From: Pseudomonas baltica
GTDB taxonomy: Bacteria; Pseudomonadota; Gammaproteobacteria; Pseudomonadales; Pseudomonadaceae
DNA: 64,000 nucleotides
Assembly (NCBI RefSeq): GCF_014235765.1
Contig: NZ_JACMYH010000001.1
Location: 1,798,001 to 1,862,000 of the forward strand
Direction of reading: 5' to 3'
The translations under genes were made by a program, and so were the position numbers. The notes under the pieces are model-generated. The model did no database searches. It was not told where the DNA came from and saw only the letters and a program-made list of their open reading frames with translations. Positions 25,153-35,521 of this stretch are shown in pieces; the first letter of the stretch is position 1, and each line of letters opens with the position of its first letter.

Positions 25153-27222
25153 TTGAAGCTGGAAGTCAGGAACAGCTTGTCCGTCAAGTTGCTTCGCGTG
25201 GTACTGATGTCGGCACTGGTCGTGGGCATGGTGCTCAGTTGTGCGCAAATCGTCTTCGATGGCTACAAGACCCGCCAGGCCATCTCCGCCGATGCCGAGC
25301 GGATCCTCGCCATGTTCCGCGATCCGTCGACCCAGGCGGTCTATAGCCTGGACCGGGAAATGGGCATGCAGGTCATCGAAGGGTTGTTCCAGGACGATGC
25401 CGTGCGCCAGGCTTCCATCGGCCATCCCGACGAACCCATGCTTGCCGAACGTTCGCGTCCGCTGCAGAGCCTGACCAGCCGCTGGCTGACCGATCGCATC
25501 CTCGGCCAGGAGCGCAGCTTCAGTACACGCCTGATCGGCCGCGGGCCCTACAGCGAATACTACGGCGACCTGCACATCACCCTGGACACCGCCACCTATG
25601 GCGAGGACTTCATCGTCAGCTCGGTGATCATCTTCATCTCCGGCACCTTGCGCGCGCTCGCCCTGGGCCTGTTGCTGTACCTGATCTATCACTGGCTGCT
25701 GACCAAGCCGTTGTCGCGGATCATCAAACACCTGCTGCAGATCAACCCCGACCGCCCCGGCGAGTACCAATTGCCGTTGCCGCGCGGCCATGAACACAAC
25801 GAGCTGGGCCTGTGGGTGAACACCGCCAATCAACTCCTGGCCTCCATCGAGCGCAACACCCAACTGCGCCACGAAGCCGAAGACAGCATGCTGCACATGG
25901 CCCAGCATGACTTCCTGACCGGCCTGGCCAATCGCGTGCAATTGCAGCAGCAACTGGACAAGGTCCTGCTCGACGCCCATCGCCTGCAGCGGCGGGTGGC
26001 GGTGCTGTGCGTCGGCCTCGACGACTTCAAGGGCATCAACGAACAGTTTGGCTACCAGACCGGTGACCAGTTGCTGCGCGCGCTGGCCGATCGCCTGCGG
26101 GCCCACAGTGGCAGGTTCGGCACCCTGGCCCGGCTGGGCGGCGATCAGTTCGCACTGGTCCAGGCCGACATCGAACAACCTTACGAAGCGGCGGAATTGG
26201 CCCAGCGCATCCTCGACGACCTCGACGCGGCCTTCCCGCTCGACCCGCACTCCATCCGCCTGCGCGCCACCATCGGCATCACCTTGTTTCCCGAAGACGG
26301 CGACAGCACCGAAAACCTGCTGCAGAAAGCCGAGCAGACCATGACCCTGGCCAAGGTCCGCTCGCGCAACCGCTACCAGTTCTACATTGCCAGCGTCGAC
26401 ACCGAGATGCGCCGGCGCCGCGAGCTGGAAAAAGACCTGCGCGAGGCACTGGCACGCAATCAACTGCATCTGGTGTACCAGCCACAGATCAGCTACCGCG
26501 ACCACCGGATCGTCGGCGTCGAGGCACTGCTGAGGTGGCAGCATCCCGAGCACGGCCTGGTGCCACCCGATCAGTTCATTCCGCTGGCCGAGCAGAACCG
26601 CAGCATCATTGCCATCGGCGAGTGGGTGCTGAACGAGGCCTGCAGCCAACTGCGCGAGTGGCACGACCAGGGTTTCAGCGGCTTGCGCATGGCGGTCAAT
26701 CTGTCGACCGTGCAGCTGCATCACAACGAACTGCCGCGGGTGGTCAGCAACATCCTGCAAATGTACCGCCTGCCGCCGCGCAGCCTCGAACTGGAAGTCA
26801 CCGAAACCGGCCTGATGGAAGACATCAGCACCGCAGCGCAGCACCTGCTGAGTCTGCGACGCTCGGGTGCGCTGATCGCCATCGACGACTTCGGCACGGG
26901 CTATTCTTCACTCAGCTACCTGAAGTCACTGCCACTGGACAAGATCAAGATCGACAAGAGTTTCGTCCAGGACGTGCTCAACGACGAGGACGACGCGACC
27001 ATCGTCCGGGCGATCATCCAACTGGGCAAGAGCCTGAACATGCAGGTGATCGCCGAAGGCGTGGAAACGCTGGAGCAGGAAGCGTACATCGTCGCCCAGG
27101 GCTGTCACGAAGGTCAGGGCTACCTCTACAGCAAACCCCTGGCCGCTCGCGAACTGACCGCCCTGCTCAAGCAATCCGAGCGCAGCCGTACCAGCCTGGC
27201 GCGGACTCCGTCGCAAACCTAG
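25153..27222 (+). CDS. bifA: c-di-GMP phosphodiesterase BifA (GGDEF-EAL)
   Basis: Inner-membrane protein that degrades c-di-GMP and controls biofilm and swarming in Pseudomonas. Two transmembrane segments (about residues 12-36 and 155-182) frame a periplasmic domain. The GGDEF domain is degenerate (GGDQF at 329-333) and so probably inactive as a cyclase; the EAL domain keeps its signature (EALLRW at 457-462, then DDFGTGYSS at 578-586). I chose TTG at 25153 as start: it has AAGGAA six bases upstream and gives 689 residues, close to the 687 of P. aeruginosa BifA. The ATG at 25120 or 25123 would add about ten residues and has no good Shine-Dalgarno sequence. Downstream of sodB, as in P. aeruginosa. 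Confidence 0.93.
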   Translation: MKLEVRNSLSVKLLRVVLMSALVVGMVLSCAQIVFDGYKTRQAISADAERILAMFRDPSTQAVYSLDREMGMQVIEGLFQDDAVRQASIGHPDEPMLAERSRPLQSLTSRWLTDRILGQERSFSTRLIGRGPYSEYYGDLHITLDTATYGEDFIVSSVIIFISGTLRALALGLLLYLIYHWLLTKPLSRIIKHLLQINPDRPGEYQLPLPRGHEHNELGLWVNTANQLLASIERNTQLRHEAEDSMLHMAQHDFLTGLANRVQLQQQLDKVLLDAHRLQRRVAVLCVGLDDFKGINEQFGYQTGDQLLRALADRLRAHSGRFGTLARLGGDQFALVQADIEQPYEAAELAQRILDDLDAAFPLDPHSIRLRATIGITLFPEDGDSTENLLQKAEQTMTLAKVRSRNRYQFYIASVDTEMRRRRELEKDLREALARNQLHLVYQPQISYRDHRIVGVEALLRWQHPEHGLVPPDQFIPLAEQNRSIIAIGEWVLNEACSQLREWHDQGFSGLRMAVNLSTVQLHHNELPRVVSNILQMYRLPPRSLELEVTETGLMEDISTAAQHLLSLRRSGALIAIDDFGTGYSSLSYLKSLPLDKIKIDKSFVQDVLNDEDDATIVRAIIQLGKSLNMQVIAEGVETLEQEAYIVAQGCHEGQGYLYSKPLAARELTALLKQSERSRTSLARTPSQT

Positions 27223-27271
27223 CGGCAGACATGCCAGCCTGAAGGTTTTTTCACATTAACCCTTTACAGAA

Positions 27272-27290
27272 AATGCAAATCTTTCGCATT
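27272..27290 (+). promoter_or_regulatory. Candidate Fur box before the imelysin operon
   Basis: AATGCAAATCTTTCGCATT matches 14 of 19 positions of the palindromic Fur consensus AATGATAATCATTATCATT and is itself an inverted repeat (AATGC / GCATT). It lies 62 bases before the first imelysin gene. Iron repression of the operon is inferred. Confidence 0.65.
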
Positions 27291-27351
27291 ATGGCGCAGT
27301 TTTGCGCGCCACAGGCGCGCCCGCTCGCCACTCTTGACGCAGGATTTCGCC

Positions 27352-28704
<1,353 letters not shown>

Positions 28705-28802
28705 TTCAACCGGGGGCTGCACTGGAGAAGGCTACGCCGACGCCAGTTGCAGCCCCCATGCGTCGGCCGAACATCCGCTTCCTTCACCACAGCTTTCCAC
28801 CC

Positions 28803-30230
28803 ATGCGCCCATCCCTGCCCCGTGTCGTCTTCCTGCTCCTGGCCTGCGGCCTGGTCGGGTGTGACGACGCCCCGCGTTTCACCCAGGCAGAGCCGGGCGA
28901 AGCACAGAGCGCGGGGCAGGCCACCGTGCGCAAATTCGATGTCAACGCCTACTCCATGCCCTCGGCCAATCTTTCGCCGGTCCGACGCCTGGATTTCAGC
29001 GTGGGCAACAGCTTCTTCCGCAGCCCCTGGGTCATCGCGCCGTCTACCACCACCGCGCGTGACGGCCTGGGGCCGCTGTTCAATACCAATGCCTGCCAGA
29101 ACTGCCACATCAAGGATGGCCGCGGCCATCCGCCCGAAGACAACGCGCTCAGCGCCGTCTCCATGCTGGTCCGCTTGTCGCTGCCCGACAGCCCGCATTA
29201 CCTGCGCGAGATCGAACGCCTGGGCGTGGTGCCCGAGCCGGTCTACGGCACACAGCTGCAGGACATGGCCATCCCTGGCCATGTGCCCGAAGGCAAGGTG
29301 AGGGTCACCTATCAAAGCGTGCCGGTGCGCTTCAAGGACGGCACTCTGGTCGAGCTGCGCCAGCCGCAGTTGCAGATCAGCCAATTGGGCTACGGCGCAC
29401 TGCATCCCGACACACGCTTCTCTGCGCGGGTCGCACCACCGATGATCGGCCTGGGCCTGCTCGAAGCGATCAGCGAAGCGGATATCCTGGCCAATGCCCG
29501 CAACCAGGCCGATAGCGCCGGGCCGATCAAGGGTCGGCCCAATCAGGTATGGGACGACAGCCAAGGCCGCAGCGTGCCTGGCCGCTTCGGCTGGAAAGCC
29601 GGACAGCCCAATCTGAACCAGCAGAATGTCCATGCCTTTTCCGGCGACATGGGGCTGACCACCACGCTGCGACCCTTCGATGACTGTACGGCGGCGCAAA
29701 CCGATTGTCGCCAGGCGGTCAACGGCAATGGCCCGGGCGGGGAACCCGAAGTCAGTGATAACATTCTGCGCCTGGTGCTGTTCTACACCCGCAACCTGGG
29801 TGTGCCTGCGCGCCGCGACGTCGACTCGCCGCAGGTCCTGGCCGGCAAGAATCTGTTCTATCAGGCCGGCTGCCAGGGTTGCCACGTGGCGCAATACACC
29901 ACGGCCAGCGACGCGGCGGAGCCCGAGCTGCGCAGCCAGACGATTCGCCCCTACACCGACCTGCTGCTGCACGACATGGGCCCCGGCCTGGCCGACGGGC
30001 GCAGCGAGTTCAAGGCCGGCGCACAGGACTGGCGCACGCCGCCGCTGTGGGGCATCGGCCTGAGCGAAACGGTCAGCGGGCATAGCCAGTTTCTCCACGA
30101 CGGTCGCGCGCGCAACCTGCTCGAAGCCGTGCTGTGGCACGGCGGCGAAGCCGAAGCGGCCAGGCAACAGGTATTGCAATTCGACGCCCAGCAGCGCGCT
30201 GCGCTGCTGGCGTTCTTGAACTCTCTCTAG
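28803..30230 (+). CDS. Di-heme lipoprotein of the DUF1111 family
   Basis: A 475-residue exported protein with lipobox LVGC (Cys20) and two c-type heme sites, CQNCH at 98-102 and CQGCH at 357-361. It belongs to the DUF1111, di-heme oxidoreductase or thiol-oxidoreductase-like group, related in layout to bacterial di-heme peroxidases. A periplasmic or outer-membrane redox role is likely. It lies between the two imelysin genes. In EfeUOB-type iron systems the heme peroxidase EfeB partners the imelysin EfeO, which offers a parallel: this protein may change the iron redox state for the imelysins. Confidence 0.85.
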   Translation: MRPSLPRVVFLLLACGLVGCDDAPRFTQAEPGEAQSAGQATVRKFDVNAYSMPSANLSPVRRLDFSVGNSFFRSPWVIAPSTTTARDGLGPLFNTNACQNCHIKDGRGHPPEDNALSAVSMLVRLSLPDSPHYLREIERLGVVPEPVYGTQLQDMAIPGHVPEGKVRVTYQSVPVRFKDGTLVELRQPQLQISQLGYGALHPDTRFSARVAPPMIGLGLLEAISEADILANARNQADSAGPIKGRPNQVWDDSQGRSVPGRFGWKAGQPNLNQQNVHAFSGDMGLTTTLRPFDDCTAAQTDCRQAVNGNGPGGEPEVSDNILRLVLFYTRNLGVPARRDVDSPQVLAGKNLFYQAGCQGCHVAQYTTASDAAEPELRSQTIRPYTDLLLHDMGPGLADGRSEFKAGAQDWRTPPLWGIGLSETVSGHSQFLHDGRARNLLEAVLWHGGEAEAARQQVLQFDAQQRAALLAFLNSL

Positions 30231-30255
30231 ATGAACACACGTTTCAGGAGCCTAC

Positions 30256-31320
30256 ATGTTCCGTCCCAAGCTGCTCTTCACCGGCCTCGCCGCCCTGGCA
30301 CTGGGTGCCTGCTCGCCGCAAGATCGGCAAGCCGTTACCAGTGCGGCCATCGCCAAGCAGGTCATCCTGCCGACCTATAGCCGCTGGGTGGAGGCCGATC
30401 GGCAACTGGCTGCCAGCGCCCTGGCGTTCTGCCAGGGTGCGCAGCCACTGGATGCCGCGCGTGCCGATTTCCTCAAGGCGCAAAGAGCCTGGGCCGAGCT
30501 GCAACCGTTGCTGATCGGGCCGCTGGCCGAGGGCAACAAAGCCTGGTCGGTGCAGTTCTGGCCGGACAAGAAGAACCTCGTCGGCCGTCAGGTCGAGCAA
30601 CTGGCCAACGCCGAGCAACCCATCGACGCACAGGGTTTGGCCAAGGCCAGCGTGGTCGTGCAGGGGCTGTCGGCCTATGAGTACATCCTGTTCGACAGCA
30701 AGCCGGAAATTGCCGATGCCGCGCAGAAAGCACGCTACTGTCCACTGCTCAGCGCCATTGGCGAGAGGCAGAAAGCGCTGGCCGAAGAAATCCTCGCCAG
30801 TTGGAACAGTGCCGACGGCATGCTCGCGCAGATGACCAAGTTTCCCAACCAGCGCTACGCCGACTCCCACGAAGCCATCGCCGATGTGCTGCGTGCGCAG
30901 GTCACCGCACTCGACACCCTGAAGAAAAAGCTCGGCGCGCCCATGGGCCGCCTCAGCAAGGGTATTGCCCAGCCCTACCAGGCCGAGGCCTGGCGCAGCG
31001 CGCAGTCGATGCACAGCGTGCGGGCGAGCCTGGCGGCCGCCCAGACCGTCTGGGTCGGTGTCGACGGCAAGGGCCTGCGCGGCCTGTTGCCCGCCGAGCA
31101 GAAACCCCTGGCCGACAAGATCGACGCCGCCTACGCCGCGTCCATGAAGCTGCTCGACGGCAATACCCGCAACCTCGGTGAACTGCTCGGCGACGATGCC
31201 GGCAAACAGTTCCTCAACACCCTCTACGACAGCCTCAACGTGGTCCACCGTCTGCACGAAGGCGAACTGGCCCGCGCCCTGAACATCCAGCTGGGCTTCA
31301 ATGCCAACGACGGTGACTGA
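30256..31320 (+). CDS. Second imelysin-family lipoprotein, motif-altered
   Basis: A 354-residue lipoprotein with lipobox LGAC (Cys19) and an imelysin-like helical domain, shorter than the first. The family motif GxHxxE is changed to GLSAYE at residues 137-142, so the usual histidine is Ser139 while Glu142 remains. This predicts altered metal binding or a structural partner role. CAGGAG precedes the ATG at 30256. It sits 25 bases after the DUF1111 gene and two bases before the DUF1513 gene, so the operon is tight. Confidence 0.85.
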   Translation: MFRPKLLFTGLAALALGACSPQDRQAVTSAAIAKQVILPTYSRWVEADRQLAASALAFCQGAQPLDAARADFLKAQRAWAELQPLLIGPLAEGNKAWSVQFWPDKKNLVGRQVEQLANAEQPIDAQGLAKASVVVQGLSAYEYILFDSKPEIADAAQKARYCPLLSAIGERQKALAEEILASWNSADGMLAQMTKFPNQRYADSHEAIADVLRAQVTALDTLKKKLGAPMGRLSKGIAQPYQAEAWRSAQSMHSVRASLAAAQTVWVGVDGKGLRGLLPAEQKPLADKIDAAYAASMKLLDGNTRNLGELLGDDAGKQFLNTLYDSLNVVHRLHEGELARALNIQLGFNANDGD

Positions 31321-31322
31321 CG

Positions 31323-32420
31323 ATGATTGTACGCTCGGCGCAGAAGCTGACCCACGTACTGCTCAAGGCACTGACCCTGGGCAACTGGACGCTGGCCCGG
31401 CATCCGCAGCGCGAACCGCTGCTGTTGTCTGCGCGCGACGATGCCGATGGCGGGCACTACGCCGTGGGTTATCGGCTGGACGGCCGCGAGGTGTTCGCCA
31501 CGCAGGTAGGCCAACGCTGCCATGACATCGTCACGCACCCGACGCTGCCCGTGGCGCTGTTCGTGGCTCGCCGTCCCGGCACCGAAAGCTACTTGATCGA
31601 TCTGCACGACGGCGTGTTGCTGCAGACCCTGGCATCCCAGGCAGATCGGCACTTCTATGGCCACGCAGTAGTGCACAAGGATGGCGAGTGGCTGTACGCC
31701 ACCGAGAACGACACCACCGATCCAGGCCGTGGCGTTCTGGGGGTCTACCGCTTCGTCGACGGACGCCTGGTGCACAGTGGCGAACTGTCCACCCATGGCA
31801 TCGGCCCTCATCAGGTATCGTGGATGCCGGACGGCGAAACCCTGGTGGTGGCCAATGGCGGTATTCGGACCGAGGCCGAAAGCCGGATCGAGATGAATCT
31901 GGATGCCATGCAGCCGAGCCTGGTGATGATGCAGCGCGATGGCACCCTGCTGAGCAAGGAGTGCCTGGAACAGCCGATGAACAGCGTGCGGCACCTGGCA
32001 ATCGGCAGCGACGCTACCGTCTTCGCCTGCCAGCAATTCATGGGGCCTGCCCATGAAAGCGCGCCGCTGTTGGCGGTCAAGCGTCCCGGCCAGCCCTTCG
32101 AAGCCTTTCCCGTTTCGCTGACGCAATTGCAATCCATGGGGCACTACACCGCCAGCGTTGCGGTGCACAGCGAGTTGCGCCTTGTGGCGCTGACGGCGCC
32201 GAGGGCCAACCGCTTCTTCATCTGGGACATGGACAGTGGTGCGGTCAGGCATGACGGCACCTTGCCCGATTGCGCAGGCGTGGGGGCTGTGGAAGACGGT
32301 TTCGTGGTGACTTCGGGGCAAGGCCGCTGCCGCCATTATGACTGCCGAGCAGCGCAGCTAGTGGGCATGCCGCTGCAATTGCCATCGGGGCTTTGGGACA
32401 ACCACCTGTACCTGGCTTGA
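31323..32420 (+). CDS. DUF1513 beta-propeller-like protein
   Basis: A 365-residue protein of the DUF1513 family that looks like a beta-propeller (repeated short strands with aromatic and Asp residues, such as GEWLYATENDTTDPGRG around residues 120-136). Homologues are usually exported, but the N-terminus here (MIVRSAQKLTHVLLKALTLG) is only weakly hydrophobic and I see no twin-arginine motif, so export is uncertain. Its ATG is two bases after the stop of the second imelysin gene. Function unknown; its constant partnership with imelysins points to iron. Confidence 0.8.
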   Translation: MIVRSAQKLTHVLLKALTLGNWTLARHPQREPLLLSARDDADGGHYAVGYRLDGREVFATQVGQRCHDIVTHPTLPVALFVARRPGTESYLIDLHDGVLLQTLASQADRHFYGHAVVHKDGEWLYATENDTTDPGRGVLGVYRFVDGRLVHSGELSTHGIGPHQVSWMPDGETLVVANGGIRTEAESRIEMNLDAMQPSLVMMQRDGTLLSKECLEQPMNSVRHLAIGSDATVFACQQFMGPAHESAPLLAVKRPGQPFEAFPVSLTQLQSMGHYTASVAVHSELRLVALTAPRANRFFIWDMDSGAVRHDGTLPDCAGVGAVEDGFVVTSGQGRCRHYDCRAAQLVGMPLQLPSGLWDNHLYLA

Positions 32421-32433
32421 GCCAGTGCAACGT

Positions 32434-32451
32434 GAGCCAGCGAACTGGCTC
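32434..32451. terminator. Hairpin ending the imelysin operon
   Basis: A perfect 7-bp stem GAGCCAG / CTGGCTC with a CGAA tetraloop, 14 bases after the DUF1513 stop and facing the convergent small gene. No T-tract, so only a possible terminator. Confidence 0.4.
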
Positions 32452-32457
32452 GGGAAT

Positions 32458-32685
32458 TCAACCCTGGGTGCGCACGCCTTGGCTCAGGCCCAGCATGAAC
32501 AGGATGAAATCCTTGTCCGGGGTCACTGCGATGTGCGCCTTCTGCGACCGGGGCAATGGGCAATTGCCCTCACCGTGGGCCGCACTGACAATGGCCGAGC
32601 GGGGTTGTTCCCACGCCGCTGCCGCCGCAGTGGCCACCCCCAGGGCTGCCACCAGAAACAAACCTCGTGCCATTTCTAGTTTCAT
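32458..32685 (-). CDS. Small exported hypothetical protein (75 aa)
   Basis: A 75-residue protein with a clear signal peptide (about residues 1-24, ending ATAAAAA) and a mature part of about 50 residues with one Cys, so periplasmic. The ATG at 32685 overlaps the stop of the InaA-like gene (TGATG), meaning translational coupling; GTG three bases earlier is an alternative start. It is the last gene of the ColR-associated operon. No family recognised. Confidence 0.7.
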   Translation of the reverse strand: MKLEMARGLFLVAALGVATAAAAAWEQPRSAIVSAAHGEGNCPLPRSQKAHIAVTPDKDFILFMLGLSQGVRTQG

Positions 32686-33401
32686 CACGCTAAACCTTTG
32701 ATGGAGCTGCCGAATGCCGCTTCATAAAGGTAGATCAACTTCTGCCAGTCGGGTGCACTGAACGACGAATGGCGACGCAGCTGCTTCATGTCGTGGGAGG
32801 CAGCTTGCTGCGCGGTCATGCGCTGACGGCACTTCTCCAGGTCCAGCAGCGCTACCTCACCGCGTGCATTGCTGCCCTCGCCTGTCACGCGCACGAACAC
32901 ATGCTTGATATAGATGCAGCTGTGCTGCCAGCGGCCGCGGTGCATGCGCGCCAGATTGGTCGCCAGGCTCTGCAGAATCTGCTCGTGGACCGCTTCGCCG
33001 TGGCGTTCGCGGCCCCCGCCCTGCAGCCAGTGCTCATACTCCTCGAAACCGTCCAGGGAACGCGTCACCAGCAGTGCGCGCCACTGATTGTTCTCGTCGC
33101 GCTGCGTACCGCAGAAGATCATCTTCGGTACATTGACGTCGAGCTGGTAGAGCGCGGTCAACGCATCGCGTTCGCGCAGCACCGTTGGGCGACCGAACGG
33201 GTGCAGCCAGCTGCGGTAGATATGCCCGACCTGGCGCTTGACGTAGATCATCTGCCCGTCGGCAGCGAACAGGCGTTGCACGCCGCTTTCACCGCCGCGC
33301 CTGACATTGGGCTCTTCCACCCAGGCACCCTGCTGCCGCCAATAGTGATCGAAGTCGGCATCTCCGCTCGCCGTGCCTGCCGTCATGCCTTCAACCGCCA
33401 T
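32685..33401 (-). CDS. inaA: InaA-like lipopolysaccharide kinase-family protein
   Basis: A 238-residue protein of the lipopolysaccharide kinase (Kdo/WaaP) type, cytoplasmic, with kinase-like features: VKRQVGHIYRSWLHPFGRPTVLRERDAL (about residues 54-81) and LARMHRGRWQHSCIYIKHVFV (about 150-170; the HRD-like catalytic loop is not obvious), then LLDLEKCRQRM around 185-195, matching the LPS-kinase DLDKCR motif. It is recalled as the InaA/WarB-type gene that follows colRS and the methyltransferase in Pseudomonas. It starts five bases after the methyltransferase stop and overlaps the following gene by one base. Confidence 0.85.
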   Translation of the reverse strand: MAVEGMTAGTASGDADFDHYWRQQGAWVEEPNVRRGGESGVQRLFAADGQMIYVKRQVGHIYRSWLHPFGRPTVLRERDALTALYQLDVNVPKMIFCGTQRDENNQWRALLVTRSLDGFEEYEHWLQGGGRERHGEAVHEQILQSLATNLARMHRGRWQHSCIYIKHVFVRVTGEGSNARGEVALLDLEKCRQRMTAQQAASHDMKQLRRHSSFSAPDWQKLIYLYEAAFGSSIKGLA

Positions 33402-33406
33402 CCTGC

Positions 33407-34087
33407 TTACCCCTTACGTAGAACGTATACTCGCCACATGGCGTACATCGGTAAAAAGTCCAGGCGTTCCTGGATACGGAAGCCGGCCTGGATGAACTCC
33501 GCTTCAACGGTTGCCGCCGGCAACACGAAGCGGTTCTGATACCCATCCTGCTCGTTGTGCAGGCGTCGACGCTGCTCGGCCCGCTCACGCTTCCAGGCCT
33601 TGAAGTTGCCATCGACCCACAACGACAAGACCACACTGTCACGCGTCACTCGATGAAACTGCTTGAGAATCGTCATGCGGTGCTCGGCCTCGCCGATGTG
33701 GTGCAGCAACCTCATGCAGAAAATGCTGTCCACCGAATTGTCCGGCAGGGCCACATCGAATGCCGAGGTCTGCAGCGGCTGCACCCGGCCAACAATGTGC
33801 GCCGGCTGTGAAGCGCAGGCGGTTTCCACCATGGCCGCAGAGTTGTCCGCACCAATGATCACCCGGTTCTGCTTCTCCGCCAGCAGCGGCCAGAAACGAC
33901 CGGCACCGCACGGCAGGTCCAGCACCAATCCAGGCTCGCCGACCAGGGCCAGGGCTTTGCGGGCCAGCTGTTCGTCACGTCGGTGCGACATGCGTCGAGC
34001 AAAACTGTTGCGGTGTTTGTCGAAATACTTCTGCGCGTGAGCGCGATCGTACTTATCGGAAAATTCCAGCTTCACGGGATCGGACAT
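33407..34087 (-). CDS. SAM-dependent methyltransferase of the ColRS locus
   Basis: A 226-residue class I methyltransferase. The SAM motif I is VLDLPCGAGR (55-64), followed by Asp in the motif II region (GADNSAAM) and a VDSIFCMRLLHH segment. The gene corresponds to the methyltransferase found between colS and the InaA-like kinase in Pseudomonas (ORF222/WarA type), thought to modify lipopolysaccharide. ATG 34087 has GGAGGCG seven bases ahead. It has its own upstream region of 144 bases containing a ColR-type site, so it need not depend on the colRS transcript. Confidence 0.88.
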   Translation of the reverse strand: MSDPVKLEFSDKYDRAHAQKYFDKHRNSFARRMSHRRDEQLARKALALVGEPGLVLDLPCGAGRFWPLLAEKQNRVIIGADNSAAMVETACASQPAHIVGRVQPLQTSAFDVALPDNSVDSIFCMRLLHHIGEAEHRMTILKQFHRVTRDSVVLSLWVDGNFKAWKRERAEQRRRLHNEQDGYQNRFVLPAATVEAEFIQAGFRIQERLDFLPMYAMWRVYVLRKG

Positions 34088-34153
34088 GGGCACGCCTCCA
34101 GGACAGTGGCGCACACCTTATTCATCCAACCGTCATGGCTAGGTCATGTCATT

Positions 34154-34169
34154 GTGAAAAATTTGTCAG
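34154..34169 (-). promoter_or_regulatory. Candidate ColR binding site
   Basis: On the minus strand CTGACAAATTTTTCAC matches the recalled ColR motif (YYNASNNYTTTTTCAC) at all but one defined position. It lies 67 bases upstream of the methyltransferase start, within the intergenic gap after colS. P. putida ColR is reported to control the homologous downstream genes. Confidence 0.6.
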
Positions 34170-34231
34170 AAGTTTCCGAGCTGATACAGGATATTTCCTA
34201 CAATAATTGCACCTGGGGTGCGAAGCAAGCA

Positions 34232-35521
34232 TCACCCCAGGGCTTGCTTGCCAAGGCCCAGCTCCACACTGAAGCGACAGCCATGAGGCTCGACGGCCTC
34301 CAGACGGACTTGCCAGCCCTGGTCCTCGCAGATCCGCTGGACCAACGACAGACCCAGGCCTAGCCCTTCTCCACGCTTCTCCGGGCCGCGCACAAACGGT
34401 TGGAACATGGCCTCGCGCTGAGCCTCGGGAATCCCTACACCGCTGTCTTCCACATGGAAGCCGCTCGCCCCCAGCGTCAGACGAATGAAACCCTGATCGG
34501 TGTAGTGCAGGGCATTGCGCAGCAGGTTGCCCATCACGGCGTGAAGAAAAGCACCGTTGTAGGTCTGCGCCAAGGGCGCGCCAGCGACGAACTCAAGGGC
34601 CAGGCCTTTCTTTTCGATGGCTGGTCGCCATTGGGTCAGCAGCGCTTCGGCTACCTGACCCAGAGTGGCCGGCGTGGCTCTGCCGCTGTCGTCGCGCTGG
34701 GCCCGCGCCAGCATCAGGAAGGTCTGCACCAGGTCACGCATGTCTTCGCAGGCTCGGGCAATGCGCAGCACCTGCGCACGGGAACGCTCCGGCAGCGCCG
34801 GATTCTCCAGCAGCAGCTCGCAGGAGCTGGCGAGCACCATCAACGGCGTGCGCAGTTCATGGCTCACGTCGCTGGTAAACAGCCGTTCGCGGGTCAAGGC
34901 ATCGCGCAGGCGGCCAAGGGTGGCATCGAAGGCCACGGCCAGCTCGCCGACTTCGTCGGCCGTATAGTCCGGTGCCAATGGCGGTGCCAGGCCAAGAATC
35001 TGATCACGATGGCGCACCTGGCGGGCCAGGCGCACCACGGGCGCCATGACCTTGCGTGCCAAGACCCAGCCAAGAAAGATCGCCAGGGCCAGACTGAGCA
35101 CGAAGCCCACCAGCACCACGGCGAACAGCACTCTTTCGCGCTCTTCGAAATCGCTCTGATCCTGCAGCAAGGCGTAACGACGACCGTCGACTACCTCGAT
35201 CATCGCGTGGTAGGAAAGGTCGCCGCGAAACACTTCGTGGAAGCCGCGTGGCAGATGCCTCACATCGGCAGTGAGCGCGAAGTCGCCCGGACCGTTATCG
35301 TAGTAGAACAACTGATCGGGTTCGGGGCGATGGCTCCAGTCGGCCGCGTTGTCCATCAGCAGCAGGCGCTGCAGGTCGCCGCCCAGGCCTGCGGATATCA
35401 ACCGCTCCTCCACCAGGTGCACGGTAGCCACGATACCGATCGCGAACGCCCCTGCGACCAGCGCACTCATCAAGGCAAACGCGATGATGATGCGTTGCGC
35501 GAGGCTCTGCTTAAACTCCAT
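34232..35521 (-). CDS. colS: Sensor histidine kinase ColS
   Basis: Membrane sensor of the ColRS system, responding to excess iron, zinc and other metals and to envelope stress. The 429-residue product has two transmembrane segments (11-33 and about 131-155) with a periplasmic loop carrying Glu96 and an ExxE pair (EERE, 126-129), the residues reported for metal sensing. HAMP follows, then the HisKA box with His221 (SHELRTPL) and an ATPase domain with GVGIPE and GEGLGLGLS. The ATG at 35521 overlaps the colR stop by 11 bases, and GAAGGC precedes it; an earlier in-frame start (35551) is inside colR. Confidence 0.93.
   Translation of the reverse strand: MEFKQSLAQRIIIAFALMSALVAGAFAIGIVATVHLVEERLISAGLGGDLQRLLLMDNAADWSHRPEPDQLFYYDNGPGDFALTADVRHLPRGFHEVFRGDLSYHAMIEVVDGRRYALLQDQSDFEERERVLFAVVLVGFVLSLALAIFLGWVLARKVMAPVVRLARQVRHRDQILGLAPPLAPDYTADEVGELAVAFDATLGRLRDALTRERLFTSDVSHELRTPLMVLASSCELLLENPALPERSRAQVLRIARACEDMRDLVQTFLMLARAQRDDSGRATPATLGQVAEALLTQWRPAIEKKGLALEFVAGAPLAQTYNGAFLHAVMGNLLRNALHYTDQGFIRLTLGASGFHVEDSGVGIPEAQREAMFQPFVRGPEKRGEGLGLGLSLVQRICEDQGWQVRLEAVEPHGCRFSVELGLGKQALG

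Noticed and set aside
25090..26844. A 584-residue minus-strand frame opposite bifA
   Set aside because: Antisense shadow of bifA with repetitive Gln/Gly/Asp composition and no motif.
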